Positions 11,296-23,805 of a stretch of DNA of 64,000 bases are shown piece by piece. The DNA lies in NCBI GenBank assembly GCA_905182985.1, contig CAJJDN010000106.1:154607-218606 (forward strand), in the 5' to 3' direction. Under the pieces are notes generated by a model that saw only the letters and a list, made by a program, of their open reading frames with translations, did no database searches and was not told where the DNA came from. Every line of letters starts with the position of its first letter. The first letter of the stretch is position 1. The position numbers and the translations under genes are program-made. Source of the DNA: Paramecium sonneborni. Its lineage: Eukaryota; Ciliophora; Oligohymenophorea; Peniculida; Parameciidae.

Positions 11296-12594
11296 CAATA
11301 AATATTTATAAAATGATTTCATTAATTTAAAAACACAATGTATAAAAGAACCAGAATCAATTGCAAACATAATTTTTATAAATTTATGAAAAACGAAAGG
11401 AATTAAAGATTTAATAGCTTCAAATAAATCCAAAATATTAAAGATACTTATTTTAAAAAAACATTACACTAAAATCATTAATCTTATTATTATTTACACT
11501 TTTATTCTTAAAAGAATTATTCAATTAATGTAATCCAATCATTTTACGGCTTCTTCTCTTAAATGTAGCTTAAAATCTTCTCTATGTTAATTTATGAGAT
11601 TTTAAATTAATTTAATTATAAGAATTTAATTGCTTTTCCTGTGTTTGCAATATCAACTCTTTATTAAACAGTGTAATTTTAACAATAGATTACTTTTTAA
11701 TTATTTGTGGTCCTATCTTAATTGCTTAGAAATATTTATCCATTATGCCCTAAAATCATATTTACATTGTTATTAAGTTTGATAAAATGTCTTTTTTATT
11801 TTACAATCAAATAATGATTAACCTTACTTAGAAGTCCATTTTCAATTTTGCCATATTTCAGTCCTCTTGTATGAAGATTGATTGATTTATCATTATTAAT
11901 AGCTAATATTTAATATTAAGAATTATTACAATGAACTTCTGCACATATTAAATCATTTTCTGCAAATATTTAACGCATATTCATTTCATCATCTTCTGTT
12001 TTTTGCCTCTAAAAAATTTATGATTATATATTACTTATTCAGGTAAATAAGTAGAATTCAAATGAAGAGTGGCTTCTGAGCTGGAACCTATATTTACAAT
12101 CCATTTTTTATCTCTAATCAAAAAAATTTAACCTATTACAATTTCACCAATTTATGGTTAATAACTACATTTTATTGGTTTTATCATAATCAACCTAAAA
12201 TAATTTAATTGATTACTTATTTGTTTAATTAATAGTTCCTGTTGTGCTTGAGAATATTTTACCTTACTCTTCATAAGTATTCGTTCCACTAATAAACCCA
12301 GGTTCATCAGATAATAAATCTCCTGGTAAATAAACTTCTTTCTTCTCATGATGCAAATTTTCCTCTAATTACATTTTAATTAATATTATGTTTAAAAATA
12401 AATTTGGTTCATGATAAATAGAATAAGCATTAAATTTAGAAATTGGAAGCTTATTTCAACCAATTAAGATAAGTAAAAATTCAATCTATTTGAGCATTTT
12501 TCATTAAATATAAAAGAAATAAACATAAATAGGGAAAGTTAAGAATGATATAAGAAATACGTATTGGTATGAAAAAAATAAATATTTTAAATAT
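11296..12594. repeat. direct repeat, copy 2 of first N-junction duplication
   Basis: Second copy of the 9996-11294 sequence. After 12594 the sequence continues into unique DNA. Confidence 0.95.
11539..12374 (-). CDS. RRP4: exosome complex subunit Rrp4 (assembly copy 2)
   Basis: This is a copy of the 10239-11074 gene shifted by exactly 1,300 bases, with the same start, introns, S1/KH motifs and stop. The real genome probably has one gene here, so the copy should not be counted as a paralogue unless reads spanning the N show two. Confidence 0.85.
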
Positions 12595-12829
12595 GAATTT
12601 AAAGTATTTATCTGATATATTTATATTTTTAATGAAACTCTATAGAAAAAAAACAATGTTAATAAAAAAAATAAGATAGATAATTGTAAAATTAAAAAAA
12701 TAGAAAGAGAATAATTTGATTGAATTAAATAGATTTATTTTTTTTCGACTGAATTTAAACATATTGTTGTAATTATATTAGTCTTTAATAAATTGGAATT
12801 TTCCAGAAATAATAATAAAAATAATAAAA
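12595..12829. other. intergenic, upstream of secreted-protein gene
   Basis: Together with 12375-12594 this forms about 455 bp of AT-rich spacer between the divergent Rrp4 and secreted-protein starts. I see no gene in it. Confidence 0.55.
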
Positions 12830-13635
12830 ATGACACGTATTCCAAGTATTCTCCTACTCTCACTATTGCTTGTTTCAACATAAGGTTACTTTTAAGATAA
12901 AGAACATAGAGAGGAAGCTAAATCATTCTTTTTGAATTTTATAAAAGAGTTTACAAATTAATATACTGCTATATCAGCTGAGGGTTTGGATTATATGGAA
13001 TCAATGAAATTAGCTTTTAATTATTGGATAACAAAAATAAAGATTCATAATTTTGCAGAATTAAAAGTAAAAATAAGAAATAAAAAAAGGTTGATTATGA
13101 TGTTAATCATGATATTTTAGAAGTATCAGCTCCAACTCTTAACATAGATTTAATAGTGGAGAATACATACACAATTCCCATAAAGATTGAAGAGTATATA
13201 AAATAAATATTTCAGTTTATTTGTATCAATAATATTCAACACTGGTCCAACACACTTTAGATGTGCAGAGGTGGAAATAGATTATGGATCTGTTTCTTTG
13301 GATATGAATATTATAATAGAATATACAACAAGACAATTGTTATCATTAGATATAGTAAAATCAGCAATAAAGAAATCAGAGACTCCAATAAAACTTATTT
13401 TAATAAATGCAATTAGAGTATATATATTGATTGAATAATAAAAAAGAACAATCATTAAAGAATAAATGGATTAATAAATGATTTGAGAACAGGTTCATTG
13501 AATCCAGGAGTACTCTTAGCCTAATTACCAAATGTACAATTTACAAGAGTGGAGAATGGAGAATATATCATAAATATTAGATAAATTTTCAGTTTTGAAT
13601 CTTAGAAAGATAAAGAAAAGAAAGACGATCTTTGA
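12830..13635 (+). CDS. secreted protein, possibly BPI/LBP-like fold
   Basis: Introns 13067-13089 (23 nt), 13194-13215 (22 nt) and 13418-13446 (29 nt) restore one frame of exactly 243 residues ending at TGA 13633-13635. A clear signal peptide opens the protein (M-T-R-I-P-S-I-L-L-L-S-L-L-L-V-S, residues 1-20). The middle has alternating hydrophobic strands (L-E-V-S-A-P-T-L-N-I-D-L-I-V-E). That pattern is loosely reminiscent of lipid-binding BPI/LBP proteins, but the resemblance is weak. All three introns end in AAG or CAG rather than TAG. It probably enters the secretory pathway; function unknown. Confidence 0.7.
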
Positions 13636-13703
13636 ATTATAATTATATATGTGAGATTATCAAATTTGTTATTAAGGGTTTATTTTGATAATAAATTTAA
13701 GTA

Positions 13704-15277
13704 ATGATTGATTTTTCATACCTTGCTCCTCCAAAAGAAGCTCATGAGCTTATTCATACAAGTAAGAATTCAATTTTTGATTTTTAGAGGATTATATCAA
13801 ATATCAATAGAAAGAGTAGGGAGTTAGGAGAATCTATGAAACAGTTGTTTATGATTAGTTTGAGATAGAAAAGGTTAAAGAACTTAAGGAAGAGATTAAA
13901 AAATAGAAAATAATTCTTTCTTCTGAGTAAAATATCTAAATATTAGTTTAGTTGGAAGGAAAGTGATTATTTAAGAATAAGTTATGCTGGAAAATTCAAT
14001 AAAAAAGAAATAATAAAAGTATAATATTGTTGATATAAAAGAAACTTCAATAACATATAGCTTGGAGGTGTAATAAGATTTATTAAGAAATTAACTCTCA
14101 TTCAGAATAATTGTTAAAGGAAGGAATCTGTTATCTTTTGGGTAGAGATAAATAATTTAGACCAATTATCATAATGAATGCCTATTTAATAGATTTAAAA
14201 AAGGTATATAGTAAATCTATTATATATTTAGCACGATAAAGAATTAATCTTTTAAGTTTTATCATTTCTTTTGGGAATAGTAAAAAAGAATATGTTTATT
14301 CCAGGAAAGGTGGAAACATGGGTATTTCTTTTAGACACTGGTAATTTAGGAGGTCAAGGTTTGTAATAGAAAGTCTTTGAAGTATTGATTGATGGGTTGA
14401 ATACTAATTTCTCAGGTTATCTTGAAAGAATGTTTATATTAAATCCTTCAAATGGATTTAACTTTTTATGGTAATAAATTAAAATACTTTTGGATTCAGA
14501 GACCATTAATAAAATTAGTTTTCTCTAATAAAAAGAATTTATATAATTAAAAGAATATATTGAACCAAATTAATTGGAAGAAAAATTTGGAGGCACTAAA
14601 TCAAATTTGATAAAATTTTGGTATTTATCAATATTCTAATTAGGCCCCCTTATAATTTAGATTTACCAGATGGATACACAAAAAAAGATAATAAATCTAA
14701 TCCAAAATAAGATTTGAAAATTTAAAATATGTAAATTGAAGAAGAGGAAGAAAGTGATCCATATGATTAGGTAGAATTCAATTTGAACGATTTTATGAAA
14801 TAATAACAATAAATGTATTATGGGGTTTCTAATAAAATATAATAGTAAATTAATGAAGAAGATAAAGTAATTAAATTATAAGATTAATCATCAAATATAT
14901 AAATTTTAGAAGTAGAACCTTAAATAAATCATAATTAATCTTAATAAAATAATTAAAAGATTTCTTTAGAAGAACCTGAATAGCCAGATTTATAACCATA
15001 AATAATTCATAATGATGAGGAAAAAAAATAAAATGTTCCTTAAAATTAAGAAATTAAAGAAAGTACTGAATAAGTTATTTTAACAGAAAGATAAAAAAAT
15101 TACTAATAATTAGGCAATGATACAGAATAAAATAAATTATTAACTCATGATGAATAAGGGTTTAATTCATCTGCAAATAAATTAAATGAAGAAAGCCATG
15201 GAGAAAAGATACAGATTTAACAATTGGATCCGGTGAACAATGATAAAGGATGTTGTTAAAAATGTGAAATATTTTGA
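13704..15277 (+). CDS. SEC14-like CRAL-TRIO lipid-transfer protein with CAAX-like C-terminus
   Basis: Six exons separated by five introns of 23-28 nt give exactly 482 residues. Residues ~65-95 match the CRAL-TRIO N-terminal helix region (S-D-Y-L-R-I-S-Y-A-G-K-F, then L-Q-Q-H-I-A-W-R). The lipid-binding domain spans ~115-300 (G-R-D-K-Q-F-R-P-I-I-I-M-N, V-F-L-L-D-T-G-N-L-G-G, F-G-G-T-K-S). The last ~170 residues are a low-complexity acidic Gln/Asn tail. The protein ends C-C-Q-K-C-E-I-F, whose final four residues fit a CAAX box. SEC14 proteins exchange phosphatidylinositol and phosphatidylcholine between membranes and support phosphoinositide signalling. Prenyl anchoring is my inference. Confidence 0.88.
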
Positions 15278-15369
15278 TATTAAAATACATTTATAATACT
15301 TATATTCTTAAATTTAATTATAATTTATGAAGTAATAGAGACATAAACATATACTATTACTTCAAAAAT

Positions 15370-18300
15370 TCATTTAATCTCAATGTATTCTTCTGCCAAA
15401 TTTTAATTTTCCATCTATAATTTAAAATATTCATCTATTAGTTATTTTATCTAATAGCTTTTCTCTGTTTCTAATTTTAAACAAACTTTCTCATTATTCT
15501 TATTTTTAGATACATCTTCAAAATATATTGTCAATGTGGTTTATAATGAACTTATTGATTCTAATTCATCAAAACTTACCTCTAAAAGTTCTTACTATGA
15601 GATGAATGATGATAGAAATATTATAGAATTATATCCAATACCTAAACATAATGATGTTAATCCTTTTATATTTTCTGTCTTAAGATTTTATAATGATTTA
15701 TCCTACATTTTTTTTTAATTCCAATACTTATTACTTAATTCAATAATCTTATTTATGCTTTCTTTATCAGGTTTAACAGAAAATTTAGAAAATCCAAAAA
15801 ATCTTTTAGATTTTAACAAATTCAAAAAGACTAATAAAGCAAAATGAGTTTCAGTCATCTATCCTTATTAAAAAATATCATTTTATTAATGAATCATATT
15901 TAATTCTGATCTTATTTATTTCTGTTGATTCTATTTCTCATTGATAATTTAGGAATGAAAGTTTTATACTAAAGTAGGTAAAAAATTGGTCCATTCATCC
16001 TAAGTGATAATTTTTATTGCAATTGGTGGTAGAAACTATATTTAATTTAAATTATTAATTACTTTTTTAATATCATTGATAGGTATTTTTTTAGGATCTA
16101 TTGTTTTGTAACCATTTAAATACAAATAAAAAGCTGTATAAAGAATATGATCTTTAGGTCCTAAAGTTAATCTCAGATTACTAATATCATCAAATAATTA
16201 ATAACTAATTAATTATAATCTCACTAGATCTTATGTATAATAATCTGTTTCTTCTTTATTTGATACATATAAATGCTTTCTAAGTTAAAGTAATTTTCCA
16301 TTGTAAAGAGGAACTTTCTAAGATTTTTTAAATAATCCAAAAGGTTCATCAAATCTTACTAAAAAGTTCCATAATTTTTCATCATTATCTAAAGGTTTTA
16401 AATAAGAATTATCTATATAATATAGTCTAAAATCATAAGCTGATTAAAGTTATATTTCAGTTGCTATATCTTCCATTAAACTAAAAACTGATGTATCTTT
16501 GTTTATAAAAAACTCTTTTTCAACCTACTTGAAACTTAAGAAAACCATGACTTTTATCTTAACTTAAATCGAATTTAAAAAGTCTTTATCTACTACTGAA
16601 CTTTATCTAGAATTTCCTTTACTTTCTACAGCTAATAATTGAGTAGCTGAAATCTTTCTTACATTTTTTAGACTTGCTGCTCTCAATCCTCTAACTGCAG
16701 GTTAAGGACTTTTAGAATCCTTATGTATCTATTAAAGATTCTATTCAAATTTCTAATCAGAAAACTTTTGGTCACTTGATTATCCTTCACTTTATTTTAT
16801 TACATCTCTTGGAGAACTAATTTATGTGAACATTGTTGTAAAATTAGAATTTTCATTTGAACTAAAACTAATAGAATTTTATGAAAATTCTATAATCCCA
16901 TTTGTTGGCTTTCTTGATGCTCTAAAATTAATATTATGAATTGCTTATTTATGTTGATTCATTAAAATATTTGGTAAATCATAAAAGTTTTCAGACAATC
17001 CTAATTATGCTAAAACTATCTTATTTTATGTATTATTCTCCTTAAATTCAGATGAATTTAACAATATCTATAAAAATTCAATCATGACTATTTTCCTTTT
17101 CTAATCATATAAAATATATTTATTTACATCTATTACTGCAGCTTCATTTCTATCAAAATAAGAATTCTCTTTAATTTCAGGTGTTTTTATCTTTGGAAAT
17201 AATTATTTTACATCTTGAAGTATTTTTTTAAATAAACTATATCGTAAGTATATTTTCTATGTTATATTATTATTTATATCTATTTCAAAAATATATTGAG
17301 TATATTTATTATTAGATGCATCAATTACTTCTTCAGTTCCAATTATTTAAACAAAAACATTTATTTAATCATAAGGATTAACTTTTTATTTATCAGGAAT
17401 CATCTAAGAAAGTGCTTTATCTCTCTCTGCTTTTTTATTCTAAAGTTCCTTTATTTCCTAATTAACTAAATTGATATATTCCTACACATCTTGTGCTGAA
17501 TTTTAACTTTAAACTACAAAAATTATAGAAGTATTAACACCATTTATTTAAAATAAATGCTTATACTTATGCATTTCTGGTAATTATTGACATTAGCTAA
17601 GATGATTGAGTTTAATATAAGTCTTAAAATTATGTTCTTGTTTTATTTAATCTCTTTCGGTTACAAGTATCAAATCTGAAAGAAAATAAACTATCATAGG
17701 TTTAATTGAGTTTCCTTTTGTAAAATACATATGGAGTGATTCTTCTCTTAAAAATTATCTATTTTATTCAAGAATTTTAACAAAGTTCCCATACTATTTT
17801 TATAAATCAAATAATTTTTGATTTTTAAGAAGACTATCCATAGATTTATTATTTTAATTAGCAACTAATTCGAATTTATCAAGAACTAATTTGATATTAG
17901 AATAATCTGGATGATCTAAAGGGGTATTTTTTAATAAATCTTTAAACAATAATACATATTTTGGTATTCTTTATACAGGTAAAATTAAAAAATAAGTTTC
18001 TAAAGTTTTGCCTTAATTTGATTTATCAATTGCATCTATGAATTACTTATATTATTTATTTTCCTTTTTTAGTTTCATTTGTAGACCAAAAGCCTTTTAA
18101 TAATTGACTAAATAAGATGAATATATTTTGAAGAAGGTGATGTGTTACTGTAATTAAATATCAGCAACAAGAGAATAATAAGTAAATTATTCTAATTTTT
18201 TTCTAAATATTTCTAAAACATCTACGGATAGCTATTGAATGGCTTCCACATTAGAAAATATCTATTAAATAATTTATGAAGATATTAATTTATTTTGTTC

Positions 18301-18856
18301 TCTAAGTGGTTTTAAATAAGTATTGATTAATGTAGTAAGGGCTTAGCAATAAGATTATTCAGTAATGAAAAGTTCATGTAGAACACGTTTTCTATATTGA
18401 AATTACATCTTAAGATGCAAATATTGTCTTTTAATAAGATAGGAACGAATTTTGGATTATACAATAATAACTTTTTTAATATAAGTATCTTAATTATTGG
18501 TAGAGTTAAATTCTTAAACTTCTTCTAGTTTAGCCATAGTTTATTAGAATTAATTGCTAATTCTGTCAATTCTTTCTTCTTCTTCTAAATTTGGCATAGT
18601 TGATATTCTAGGTTTTGAAGATCGTCTATGATGTAGACCATTGATGGATTGATTAGATTGTTACTAAATTTTAATATCATCTGAATATTTTTGATGATCC
18701 TTGTGTATAGGTTATTAAATATCTGAAAATGATATTTTAGTATAATTTACTTAATAAATTATAAAGATAGTTCTTTTACTTGGTGGAATGAGAGTTGGTT
18801 TGATTTATGGGTTTTTGCTGATTGGAATCGATTTCTTAATCAAATCTGCAATTCAT
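15370..18856 (-). CDS. Rho-type guanine exchange factor with IQ, DH, PH, PX and FERM-like regions
   Basis: A frame of about 1,152 residues starts at ATG 18854-18856 and ends at TGA 15370-15372, with one 28-nt intron near the start (ends CAG). An IQ motif (V-Q-S-K-I-R-S-Y-L-I-K-R-Q-Y) sits near residue 123. A Dbl-homology domain follows at ~140-300 (E-L-F-I-T-E-Q-S-Y; L-P-V-Q-R-I-P-K-Y-V-L-L-F-K-D-L-L). A PH-like stretch then runs to ~455. A PX-like stretch lies at ~480-590 (Y-L-R-Y-S-L-F-K-K-I-L). The C-terminal ~390 residues look like a FERM module (F2-like L-G-P-K-D-H-I-L-Y-T-A-F-Y-L; F3-like G-L-T-S-L-C-L-G-I-G). DH-PH proteins load GTP onto Rho-family GTPases; the other domains suggest calmodulin, phosphoinositide and membrane-protein contacts. 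Confidence 0.85.
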
Positions 18857-18941
18857 GAAATAATGAATAATAATAAAAATGAATGAGTATTTATCTAGAA
18901 TAAAAGTATAATATAGTTTGAGGATAAATAATTATATTAAA

Positions 18942-21684
18942 ATGAGTATTTTTGAATCTCAAAATGCTATTGAAGAGATGAGAAACAATATAGGGCGATA
19001 AGAAAATTTATCTAATATTTATAAAGAAGTAGGAAGTCCTTCAGAGCATTCTTTATAGAGGTTTATTATAATGAGATAATTGTAGTTATTTTTCACCAAG
19101 CAATAGTTTTATGATGGGAAGTAAAAGTAAAGTTCTAATAAATAAATCTATAGAGCTTGCTACAACCTAACCATTAGGGTATTTATAATTTAATTTAAGT
19201 CTAACTCATGTGTGGAAGAGTAATGGTTTGATAATAATTACAATGATAATAAGATTTCTATACACATTGAAATTGTAAACAGAATCGATGAAATACAAGC
19301 TATTAAACAAAAGAATATTTACAATAATTTAAGATGTTTCATCAGATTATTTAAATATTGTACGTTATCGAAATAATAAATATCATATGAAAGGAAGGTC
19401 GGAATTGTAAGTACAATATTCGTAGTTTAAGAAATAAATTAAATCAATTTTTGAGTATTATGGGGGGTTCATTTCAGTATTTTAACCAGATCAAAGATTC
19501 ATAATTTATTATGAGTTCTGCTTCATTATATCCATCTTATTAAACTTATTTTATGTGCCTATTAATGTCAGTTTTTTAAATCATGAAATCTCAATACTTT
19601 TTGACGCATTTCCAACAGGGTTATAAATAATATGGATTGTAGTTCAGTTCAATCTTTCATTTTATGAAGATCAGATTATGAAAAAGAATAGAATTGATAT
19701 AGCAAGCAATTATGTGAGGAGTTATTTTTTATTAGATTTATTAATAGTTTTGATGACATACATGTAAATACTTTATGGTTATTTTATTCCACTTATATAA
19801 GTAATTTTAAGAATCCCTCTATTGATTAGAGTATTAGATTAATTTGAATATAATACAAATTTTAAAGAAAATCTTGCAGCTGTATTTGATTTAATAAAAT
19901 TAATTGTAATGTTAATATTTATAATTCATTGTTGTGCTTGTAGTTGGCATTATTTAGGTGTTTATGAAATGTAGAATTATGTGTCAGGAAAGAATTGGTT
20001 AGAATATTATGATATAAGTCATTTAAATTGGATAGAGCAGTAAGACTATCATAATTAAATAAAGATACATAGCATCCTTGTACTTCAGTGTAATAACTAC
20101 ATTAACAGTAGGATATGGTGATCTTACTCCATAATCAGCTTATGAACAATTATTTGTAATACTGGTTGCAATGAGTTTATGCGGTATGTTAGGTTATACT
20201 ATTTCTAATATTGGTGAAATATATAGATCTATGAATGAAAAGAAATAGTAATATAAGACATAAATGAAAGCTATTGAATAAATTATCAGATAACGGAATT
20301 TAAATGATTAATTGTCTATCAAAGTTAGAAAATATTATCAGCATTTATTTTAATAAGAATAATAGGAGAATACATTAGGAGAATAATTATTAACTAAATT
20401 GACTAAAAACTTAGAAGAAGAAGTGATGATTGATTCTTATAAAAACATTCTAATGAATTCTTATCTGTTAAGATAATTTAAAAATTCAACAGTTGAATAA
20501 TTATGTACTAAAGTTAAAGTTTTAAAATTGTAACCAGGAGATGAAGTTGTAAAAGCATAACAATTTGCTGATCATTTAATATTTTTATTGAGTGGAGATC
20601 TTACTTTATTAGGACATAATTAAAGATAGCCTATAGTATTAAAATAATTAACTGGAGGAACTGTTATTGGAGAGTAGGAATTTACTGAATAAGGATATTA
20701 TGATTACATTATTATTAGTTAAGGATATAGTAAGATAGCTACTATATCTAGAGATGAATTTTATGAAATATTATAGTATGATAGATAAGAGTTTGAAAAG
20801 ATGTGTAAAATTAGAGATTAATATAAATTTAGTATAAGGAAAAAAAATGTTATAGGAAGAACTTGCGAAATCTGTGGATGGACTCACGGGTACTTGCAAT
20901 GTCCTATGACATTTTATTAAGTAGACAAAATGAAATTGTTGACTTATCATCGATAAAATTAAGATTAAAAAAGAATTTTTTATAAAGACTTTAGAAGAAA
21001 TAGGAAATTTAAGACTTTGACTGAATTATTATCAATATAAAATGCTTGTTTAGATTTTATGATCAGTTAAAAATTAGTTGATGAAATGTATCTATATATA
21101 TTTATATATTTAGACCAAATCATGATTAAAATGAAGAAAATACTTAAAGATTAAAACTTAATATATAAGATTTAGAATCATCCAATTTAAGTTCAAGTAG
21201 ATCAATCTAAGAGGATATCAAAGGAAATATCAATTCTATTTTGAAATCTCCTACTAATAGTTCTAGATTTTAACTCGTTTGTAAATAGATTGATTAATAA
21301 CGGGATTAATTATAAAAGTAATCTTTTGCAAGAAAAAATATCAAAAAATAGTCTTTAATTGTAGATCATAATTTTAGGAGGAAGGAAAAGGAAGATGATA
21401 TCAAGGAATATATTGATACAATTTTAGAAAAAATGAATATACATTAAAAAGAAAAAGAGAAATCATTAGTTACTACTCATTCTAAAGTTATAACCTATAA
21501 TCCAGATTTAGAATTTGAAGTTATGTAATCTTATAAATATTACTTTCCTTAATTTAATATAGATAATATACTTGAACGTGTTAATTAATCATATGAAAAA
21601 TTTATACAAAAAAGTAAGAAAAATCCCATTCGTATTTTTGTTAATCGTAGAAAATTAAAAAGAAAAATCATGGTTTAGGATTGA
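18942..21684 (+). CDS. voltage-gated K+ channel subunit with cyclic-nucleotide-binding domain (EAG/CNG type)
   Basis: The gene runs from ATG 18942 to TGA 21682-21684, roughly 890 residues after several 22-30 nt introns. Transmembrane segments precede an S4-like helix (V-I-L-R-I-P-L-L-I-R-V-L-D) near residue 260. The pore contains T-T-L-T-V-G-Y-G-D-L-T-P near residue 364, the K+ selectivity filter. A C-linker and cNMP-binding domain follow at ~500-595 (Q-P-G-D-E-V-V; L-L-S-G-D-L-T-L-L-G). A Cys cluster (C-E-I-C-G-W-T-H-G-Y-L-Q-C) lies just after it and a long polar tail ends the protein. Such channels sit in the ciliate plasma or ciliary membrane and set excitability. It is divergent from the Rho exchange factor with only 85 bp between starts. 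Confidence 0.9.
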
Positions 21685-21698
21685 AATAAGTATTTATT

Positions 21699-22178
21699 AT
21701 GATATTAATATTTTTATTTATGATTTAAACTTAATAATCTAAAGAAGAGACTTTTCTTTAAATCACAAAAAATATTAGTTAAGTTAATATTGATAATGAA
21801 GGGACTTTCAAATACATTTTGATTTTATTAGAGAATGACAAATAAGAATGTTATTTTGTAAGAGGTTTAAAATAATATGAATATCATGCTTAAAATTTTG
21901 AACACTTTTGTAATGAAGTTAAAAATAATTTGAAATGGTCAGAATTTACATTTGATATAGAAGAGGGAACAATTAAAGCATAATTAAATGGTCATAAATA
22001 TAAATTCAAGTGTGTTGGAGGAGGGAGACTTAAACATTCAACTGCATAATAAACTTTAGAAATTTATGGATATTCTTAATCTTATGGATAATGTGATCAT
22101 AAAATATCCTTAAATGTGATAAGAACAGTTTATCCATATTTGGACAAGAATGTAATTACAAGAAACGATGGTTATTGA
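21699..22178 (+). CDS. small secreted protein, hypothetical
   Basis: An intron-less frame of 159 residues starts 14 nt after the K+-channel stop and ends at TGA 22176-22178. The first ~10 residues are hydrophobic (M-I-L-I-F-L-F-M-I-Q) and look like a short signal peptide. Five Cys residues are spread through the chain (C-Y-F-V, F-C-N-E, K-C-V-G-G-G, Q-C-D-H), which could form disulfides in a lumenal or extracellular protein. No family recognised. It converges on the C2-domain gene with a 21-bp gap. Confidence 0.7.
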
Positions 22179-22199
22179 TAATAACAAAAATATTGTATT

Positions 22200-23805
22200 T
22201 CATTAAATAAATGGATTTATGTGTCCTCCATTAGCTTAATATAAATGAGTTCCAATTCCAAATTATTTATGATTATTCAATGGTTCTATGTTCTTTTTCA
22301 AATTCCATAATTAACATGACAAAGCAATTTTGAAGACAATTACGAAATAGCTAACAATAATTGTTATTCTCTAAGCTATAATGAGTTCTGATTCTTATTG
22401 TGGATTTTATTTTTTATTTTGATTCCACCAAACCTATAATAATAATAAATAATAATAAATTACTCCAGAATATGCAGCTAGCCAAGATACATCATACAAT
22501 AATGTCAAAATAATGAGAATAGCAAATATATTCAAATGATTCTTCTCAAAATAATTAAGGCCTACAATTAAAGAAGTACACAAAGCAATAGTAATATTTA
22601 CAAAATCAGTTTTAACCCAACATAAATAGATACTACTAAATAAATATAATAAAATAAAAATGGCTGTTATTTTCATATCTTTAGTGATATGATCATACCC
22701 ATAGTTTGCTTTTTATTTAAGATCATGTCTTGCTGGATAATCAATATCTGGATGTACTGTAGTAACACTTTCAGGAGGTTGGTTCAATATTTATAAGACT
22801 CTACTATCACTCAATTAAGGAGTCTTATAAATTGTCAAATCAATCTTTTTATCACCTTAATAAACAATAGGTTTTGAGAATTCATGAACAAACATTAATT
22901 AAGGAGCATCTGGAACTATTAGTCTTTTTGGTTGCAATACTCCATTCTAAAAAGGTGCATAAAGATTCTTTAAATCACTCTCATATTAATTCTTCTCATC
23001 TTATTAATTCAATATTTGTTATTTCATTACTTCTTAAGCTTATTCATATAACATTTACTATATTATATTCCTTAATATAATACTTCATCAAGTAATAATT
23101 ACAATTCTAATTATAAACTACCACTACTCAGTTAACCATGACGATCATAAATGTTGAACCATTAATTATGTTTCATTTAATCTTCTAATTCTCTTAAACC
23201 AAAATGAACTTCCCCTATTAAACTGCTTTTATTGTTTACACTATTCAAAGTCAATATTGATATATAACTTTATTCATTTCCAGTCTTTATTGGACTAATA
23301 ATTTATTAAACATTTCTTACAATACAAATGTTTCATCCCAAATTGGATTAAGAATATCATTATGTGCTAAACAAGAACTCTTTTTCTCTTAATTGAAATG
23401 AACAACTACATAAGGTTTATTTGTTGCATTTATCAATCCTTAATGTAAATTCTTAGCTCCTATCACTCTTATCTATAAAATTTAAGATCGATTCTTATTT
23501 GTTAATTTTGCCAACTCTTCCGTTTGATTCACTATAAATTCATTTGCTTTATTGATTTTTTCATTCAATACAATGTCTGCCTTTATTATTATTTCAATAA
23601 AATCTTCAATCTTAACCAGCCCTTTGTAATTTTTTGGACAACGTTCAAGTAACTCATCTGCCAATTCTCTATCAAATTATGTTTAAGCCATATTGTCTAA
23701 AATACGTAAAAGAGATGTTTTAGTAACAATAAAAAAAGGTTCAAATCCTTTACATTAAAAACATGCAGTCAGGTAATCTTTTGCTTATTAATATTTGTTG
23801 CTCAT
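22200..23805 (-). CDS. C2-domain protein with C-terminal membrane segments
   Basis: The frame begins at ATG 23803-23805 (M-S-N-K-Y-Q-Q-A) and ends at TGA 22200-22202, roughly 500 residues after short introns. An in-frame ATG at 23689-23691 is the alternative start. The N-terminal ~110 residues are helical and EF-hand-like in pattern. A C2 domain follows (L-Q-I-R-V-I-G-A-K-N-L-H; N-P-I-W-D-E-T-F-V-L), the Ca2+/phospholipid-binding fold. The last third carries several hydrophobic segments (I-T-A-I-F-I-L-L-Y-L-F-S-S-I-Y; I-L-I-I-L-T-L-L-Y) and a polar tail. It is probably a membrane-anchored C2 protein of vesicle traffic or ciliary transition-zone type; the exact family is not settled. Confidence 0.8.

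Noticed and set aside
9996..12594. true tandem duplication of Rrp4
   Set aside because: The copies are identical over 1,299 bases and meet at a single N, as at two other sites in the window. An unmerged contig overlap explains this better, though read data are needed to exclude duplication.
15536..15718. plus-strand 60-residue frame
   Set aside because: It is antisense to the FERM-like C-terminus of the Rho exchange factor, which has domain support.
23737..23752. tRNA-like T-arm sequence GGTTCAAATCC
   Set aside because: There is no matching acceptor, D or anticodon stem at tRNA spacing, and the stretch lies in the N-terminal coding frame of the C2-domain gene.
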